Below are positions 59,448 through 64,000 of a stretch of 64,000 nt of DNA, in pieces. Numbering within the stretch: the first letter of the stretch is position 1; each line of letters begins with the position of its first letter. This DNA is from Xenopus tropicalis (taxonomy: Eukaryota > Chordata > Amphibia > Anura > Pipidae). The translations under genes were made by a program, and so were the position numbers. The notes below the pieces were generated by a model, which saw nothing but the letters and a program-made list of their open reading frames with translations, did no database searches and was not told the origin of the DNA. Location of the stretch: positions 86,367,539 through 86,431,538 of the forward strand of contig NC_030681.2 of NCBI RefSeq assembly GCF_000004195.4. The letters run 5' to 3'.

Positions 59448-61093
59448 CCACAAAAGGGAGTGAGGTGTATTGTTTGTTTCTAATACTGGCTTTCAGTATT
59501 TGGTAATGGGCTTGTAATGGGCATTCCACATAATTTGTTCAGAAGCCCATTTGATGCATTAATAAAATTGAAATAAACAATTTTACGAGACTGGAATTGT
59601 TAATTTATGAAACTTGTAACATTCTGTGGGTATGCCATAGAGACCATTGTGTTTCCTCATATGGCCCCCGAAATTTCCTATTTTGTAATTTTCGATCACT
59701 GGGGCTATTGAGACACCATAGCAACTAAAACTATTCTGTAATTATAGATTACTCCATATTATATAAATTTGAAATGTATTTTCAGTATGCTTTGTTAAGT
59801 TTTGTTTGCATTGTAAGCGTACAAGCTATCAATCTAATAACAGATGTCACCAACATTTTTAGCCATGGTTACTAAAATGTGCTCAAAGTTTAGCACAGTA
59901 ATCTCCAGCCTTTAGTATGTTTATCATGAATCACTTCATTGACAATGTTCATGCAAGCCGAGCTTGAATTTATTCTTGGGGATTGAATAGGCCCTTTGTT
60001 TAGAAGCCAGGGTGCTCCAAGGAACTGTGCAGTGGCCATTCATGTAATATATTTAGAAAATATTAAAAACATTTTTATTTATGTAAAAGGAGCCTGACAA
60101 AAATGTTGGGCCGCAAAAGTGGTCATGTCATAGGTGTAACTAATATCGGACAGATTCAGTTTTCTTAAGGATGACGTCTTAACCTTATGGAACTTTGGTA
60201 TGCTCATGTGTAGTTCAGCCTATTTCACCCATCTAAAAATCCACCTCTTAAAAGCAACCACTAAGTATAATTGTATATTTGCTTTTCTGTTGAAAGAATG
60301 GATAATGCATTTATTTTCATTTTTAATCAAGAATTAGCTTTCATTTAGCTCTCCACTAACACCCTTTTGCTGCTAATATTTATGTAGATTCATATTTTAT
60401 GATCTGCTCAGAGATCACTTATGCTCTTCTGGGAATTGCTATAGTAAATTATTCTTTTTACATCATTGTGCTTAATTAGACTACATATAGCGAATGCCCT
60501 CACTACATTCAGATTCACATAAGTGGCAGTATATATCATAAACAGCTGCTACAGAAGCTTGGATTTACTTGTTACTCGTTTTGCTTTTATAAATTGTAAT
60601 TCTACTAGTGTGTGAGTAGTAACTGGATTCAGATCAGTGCATGAGCAATGGATGACTCTGCCCCCACCTCTATTTACAACCTGACCTATATGTGACTATC
60701 TTTAGCATTGTTCTGCTCCTGACTGTATCTTTCCACTCTGACTAGTTGAAAAAAGTTATCCCATCTTTCATTTAAACAAAATGACAGTGATTGGCTAAAA
60801 ATTATTGCAGCTTAATAAGCATTCTAGTTACAGTATCTTATGGTTCCAAAACCAAGTGTGTTATTTTTAGAAGTGTGAAGTGATGAATTCTTACGCAGTA
60901 TGACTAACTACCTACACAGTTGCTGACTACTATAGATCAAGTTCTAGGGTGCAAGCCAACTTCATCCCCTGTTTTTATGCTGTGCGTTGGTGTTTTTTCT
61001 CATACTTATAATTAACATAATAGTCTAATTTTTATGACTGTGCATACATGTATTCTATCCCACAAATGTAAAAAAAACATGTCTACTCGGCTA

Positions 61094-61700
61094 TTAAAAG
61101 AGAAGGAAAGTGATAATCACTGAGGGGTGCCAAAATGTTAGGCAAACCCCAGTGATTGTAATCACTTTCCTTATACCACAGGCCAGTGCTTCTGTTAGGA
61201 GACAACTGCACCATATCTGTGACCAAGCGATCTTCTTTTGTCAGAAAAGAAACAAGAAAGTCTGCATTTTCCCCAGGCCGCTTCTGTTTTCTGTTAAAGG
61301 AGAAGGAAATTCTAAGTCACTTGGGGGTGCCAAAATGTTACCTTTTACCCCGGGCTGGTGCCCCTGTAGGGAGAGAACAGCACCAGCCCGGGGTAGCAGC
61401 AATCACTTCCTTGTTCGCTGCGCTCGCATGCGCAGTAGAGTGAAAAGCCGAACTTTGAACATCTACTGCACATGCTCCTGTCCCGGACATTTGCCAGCAG
61501 CGCAAATAGGAAGGAGGAAGCGCTGCAGGTACCCCGGGCTGGTGCTGTTTTCTCCTAATAACAATCCAATATATTTATCTTTCTTTTTTGCGCACAAAGT
61601 TACGTTATAGTACCAATAAATTAAGGAAAGCTTGAGCTCTTAAAGGAGAAGGAAATGTAAAAATCACTGGGTGGTGCCAAATGTTAGGGCTTTAATCGCT
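61094..61700. mobile_element. Cluster of T2-type MITE parts (TTAAARGAGAAGGAAA starts)
   Basis: Left-end sequences start at 61094 (TTAAAAGAGAAGGAAAGTGA), 61294 (TTAAAGGAGAAGGAAATTCT) and 61640 (TTAAAGGAGAAGGAAATGTA), each followed by a CACT(G)...GGTGCCAAAATGTTA block. CCCCGGGCTGGTGC and its inverse recur between them. It looks like successive insertions or internal duplication. The 166-codon open frame from 61110 is repeat-derived. Confidence 0.65.
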
Positions 61701-62205
61701 TGCCTTTTACTTGTTTTGTACAATAATTACTGCGTGCATGGTCAGCTTAAGTATATTTATTTATATTTGAAACTGGAAGCCCCATCAATGCTTGTTCAGC
61801 AATTTACAAAGATTAAGGCTGTTAACTGAGTATATAATCTCATACACCAGAATTATTGTTGTTGTTTTACTTTTAATGGGGATTCTTCTAGGTCATCTGG
61901 TTGAGCAGGATTATCTGCTTCAGAATCTGGAGAGATAGGTCTATAGCCTCAAATGGTTTATGAAGAAAGTCTTAACTTATCTTACTTTGGGAGGCTTGTT
62001 TTGTGTGAGGGGTCTGTTGTGGGCCACTTGATTTACCCCATTTACCTATTCTTAGGGTAGTAATGGAGAGATACAAGTGATAAAAAATAAATAAAAAAAA
62101 CAAAAAATTAAAAAGGGTGTTTGCTCCTTTTTACTTTTTTTTTTTCTTTCTTTTTTTCTTGTTTGTTTTGCTTTGTTTTTCGATTATTATTTTAGTCCAC
62201 CTTGG

Positions 62206-62472
62206 TACAGGAATGGGATCCCTTATCTGGAAACCCGTTATAATAATAAAACATATAAGTACAAAAGTAAAAAGTAAGTAATAAGTACCTTGCACTTATA
62301 CCAGCTACGATATAATTAATCCTTATTGGAGGCAAAACAAGCCTATTGGGCTTATTCAATATTTAAATGATTTTTAGCTGACATAAGTTATGGAGATCCA
62401 AATCACAGGAAGATCCCTTATCCAGAAAACCCTGGGTCCCCAGCATTCTGGATAACAGGTCCCATACCTGTA
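62206..62472. mobile_element. ACAGGTATGGGATCC-end repeat, internally shortened
   Basis: It begins TACAGGAATGGGATCCCTTA and ends GGATAACAGGTCCCATACCTGTA, 267 bp; the segment after the left end is missing. Confidence 0.82.
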
Positions 62473-62705
62473 CTGGTACACTGCTGATAGACGAATATTT
62501 ATGAGACTGGCGCACTCATATTTAGAAATATATTAGCTAGAAAGATTCCTTATTCAGAAAAACCCTAGACATTATGGATAATATATCCCCAAATTGTAGA
62601 AGTGATACTTAGGTATTTATAATCCTAAAAACACGTTTCTGTAATTTCTTATATTAGGTTACATGTGAAGTAAGTAATAATGAGTAGGTAAAAGCTACTA
62701 ACTGG

Positions 62706-62795
62706 TACAGGTATGGGACCTGTTATCCAGAATGCTTGGGACCTGGGGTTTTCTGCATAAGGGATCTTTCCGTAATTTGGATCCCCATAACTTGT
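62706..62795. mobile_element. ACAGGTATGGGACC-end repeat, left end only
   Basis: It begins TACAGGTATGGGACCTGTTA and is recognisable to GTAATTTGGATCCCCATAAC, then is replaced by unrelated sequence. Confidence 0.75.
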
Positions 62796-63698
62796 CTGTT
62801 TATATTCACTTAAAATACTAGAACCTGGCTCAGTTTGTTTCCAAATACATAATGTTCAAGCAGTAATAAATCAGAGTAATGTATCAGTATACATGAAAAT
62901 AATCTGAAGGGTATTGGTAATGTATATCAGGAACTAGAAGTATTATATGAGTATCGGTTTCTTTACTCTTACAAACATTGATGCTAAACTGCCCAAGTGC
63001 AGGTGCCTGTAGGAACAATTAAGGAACCTCTGCATTCATTTTCCTACTTGTCTGATCAAAGCTAATTGCTGATTGGCTGCTATTGGTAACTGCACTGGTG
63101 CAATTTAACACCTGTGTTATTAAGTAAATCAGCCCTAGTTTTTTGCAGTGTGATTATGAGCCTTCACTGCTCCTGATTATTTATTTCAGGCTTTTTAATT
63201 TAACTCCTGTTTAGAAGGCAGATGTAACGGTATTCCCCCATAATGTTCCATTTTAGCTCTCACAAAACTATAAAGTTAGAAATCAACCAATATAAGATTA
63301 CATGAGGGTCTATGTAGAAGGCACACTGCTTAGAACTTATTCTAAGGTGCTGAGTATTTTTAATAAATAGTATTGAAAAAAATCTCATCCACAACCAAAT
63401 TAGGATAATTTAAATTCCCAGTGTGGGTTGTCCATACAAATTTTGACATGTCATTTCAGTGGGATGAAATCCTGTGTTGCAGGTTTGGTTAGTTTCCCCT
63501 CCCCCACATAATGGAGGCCAGTGATGCTGTTGGATACACCAAAGTGCTCAAAGACCATTTTTCATACCAGATAATTATTTTTGTTGTGAAAAATCAATTA
63601 TTGACCTCTAATAGAAATCAGTACAACTAAGAAGTCCAGAATTCCTGCTACCATCATGTCGACCCTTTTGAATGTAACAAAAGAGACAATATCTTGCC

Positions 63699-64000
63699 TT
63701 AAAGGACATGTAAACCCCACACACAAAAATGTAATTAGTGAACAGTGAACAGCGTCTTTGAAATCTTTCAATACCTGCCACTCTGGGTGTCCAGAGGTTA
63801 ATAGTAAGGCTGCAACATCCCCTTAATCATTTAGATTTGCTTCTCCTCCTGTAACCCACTCGGCCCTCTCCCTCAGGAATTTGTTTTGGTTTCTGGCTTG
63901 TGGGCATGCTCAGATTACTAAACATGCCCCCCAGTCTGGCAGCCAGTGAAAAGATGGCATTGCTAGTTCCCATAGAAACTCAGCTCTAGCTTTCTGCTTC
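63699..64000. mobile_element. T2-type MITE, left part (runs off the window)
   Basis: It begins TTAAAGGACATGTAAACCCC. It shares CTCAGATTACTAAACATGCC and GGCAGCCAGTGAAAAGATGG with 24500-24911. The right end lies past the window. Confidence 0.65.

Larger units (their letters stand above)
51165..64000 (+). other. rngtt: RNGTT intron, 5' part (next exon outside window)
   Basis: The intron begins GTATGC and runs past the window end. It holds the intact Tc1 transposon (52919-54551), several palindromic MITEs, and T2-like ends at 61094, 61294, 61640 and 63699. Stretches with nothing assignable are 51165-52918, 54554-54899, 55088-56892, 57380-58592, 58723-59117, 59448-61093, 61700-62205 and 62800-63698. 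No exon with the motif VI consensus RTDKSFPNA was seen. Confidence 0.75.

Noticed and set aside
61110..61610. 166-codon open frame on the + strand
   Set aside because: It crosses several T2-type MITE ends and their inverted blocks; no domain and no splice context with RNGTT.

Overview
This window is vertebrate nuclear DNA, almost certainly from a Xenopus-type frog. No prokaryotic gene organisation is present. It lies inside one large, intron-rich gene on the + strand. Three short exons (2438-2506, 22627-22727, 51098-51164) join in frame into 79 codons that I recognise as the guanylyltransferase part of the mRNA capping enzyme, RNGTT. They carry nucleotidyltransferase motif IV (DGLIFQP), motif V (DILKWKP) and the following OB-fold strands. 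All have AG acceptors and GT donors. The first and last exons of the gene are outside the window. The introns seen are about 20.1 kb and 28.4 kb, plus two incomplete flanking introns.

The rest is intronic and packed with transposable elements, mostly non-autonomous DNA transposons. The commonest have TTAAAGG ends and duplicate TTAA, as expected of Xenopus T2/Kolobok-type MITEs. A second abundant family (about 330 bp) has ACAGGTATGGGAYC ends. A third has GGGGCWSATTTACTAA-like ends and 3-bp target duplications (CTA, TTA, CAA), suggesting PIF/Harbinger. Two hAT-like elements carry 8-bp target duplications (29075-30211 and 33880-35449). Two further families begin TACYGTAT. An L1/Tx1-like LINE remnant (37820-39050) is split by a MITE. 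Many copies are nested, so relative ages can be read.

The only complete protein gene besides the RNGTT fragment is a Tc1-like transposon (52919-54551). It has TA flanks, about 215-bp terminal inverted repeats of IR/DR type, and an uninterrupted 340-codon transposase on the - strand with the full DD34E triad. It is the best candidate here for a mobile element that is still competent.

The points most worth following up are: (1) a phase-compatible possible alternative terminal exon of RNGTT at 23285-23390, next to a MITE edge that supplies ATTAAA; (2) MITEs and hAT elements that have grown internal minisatellites, including one that has amplified its own arm five times and another with the same 34-bp unit in two opposed arrays; (3) the intact Tc1 element. 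I found no convincing tRNA, rRNA, CRISPR array, promoter or CpG island. Most open reading frames of 60-170 codons are chance or repeat-derived.
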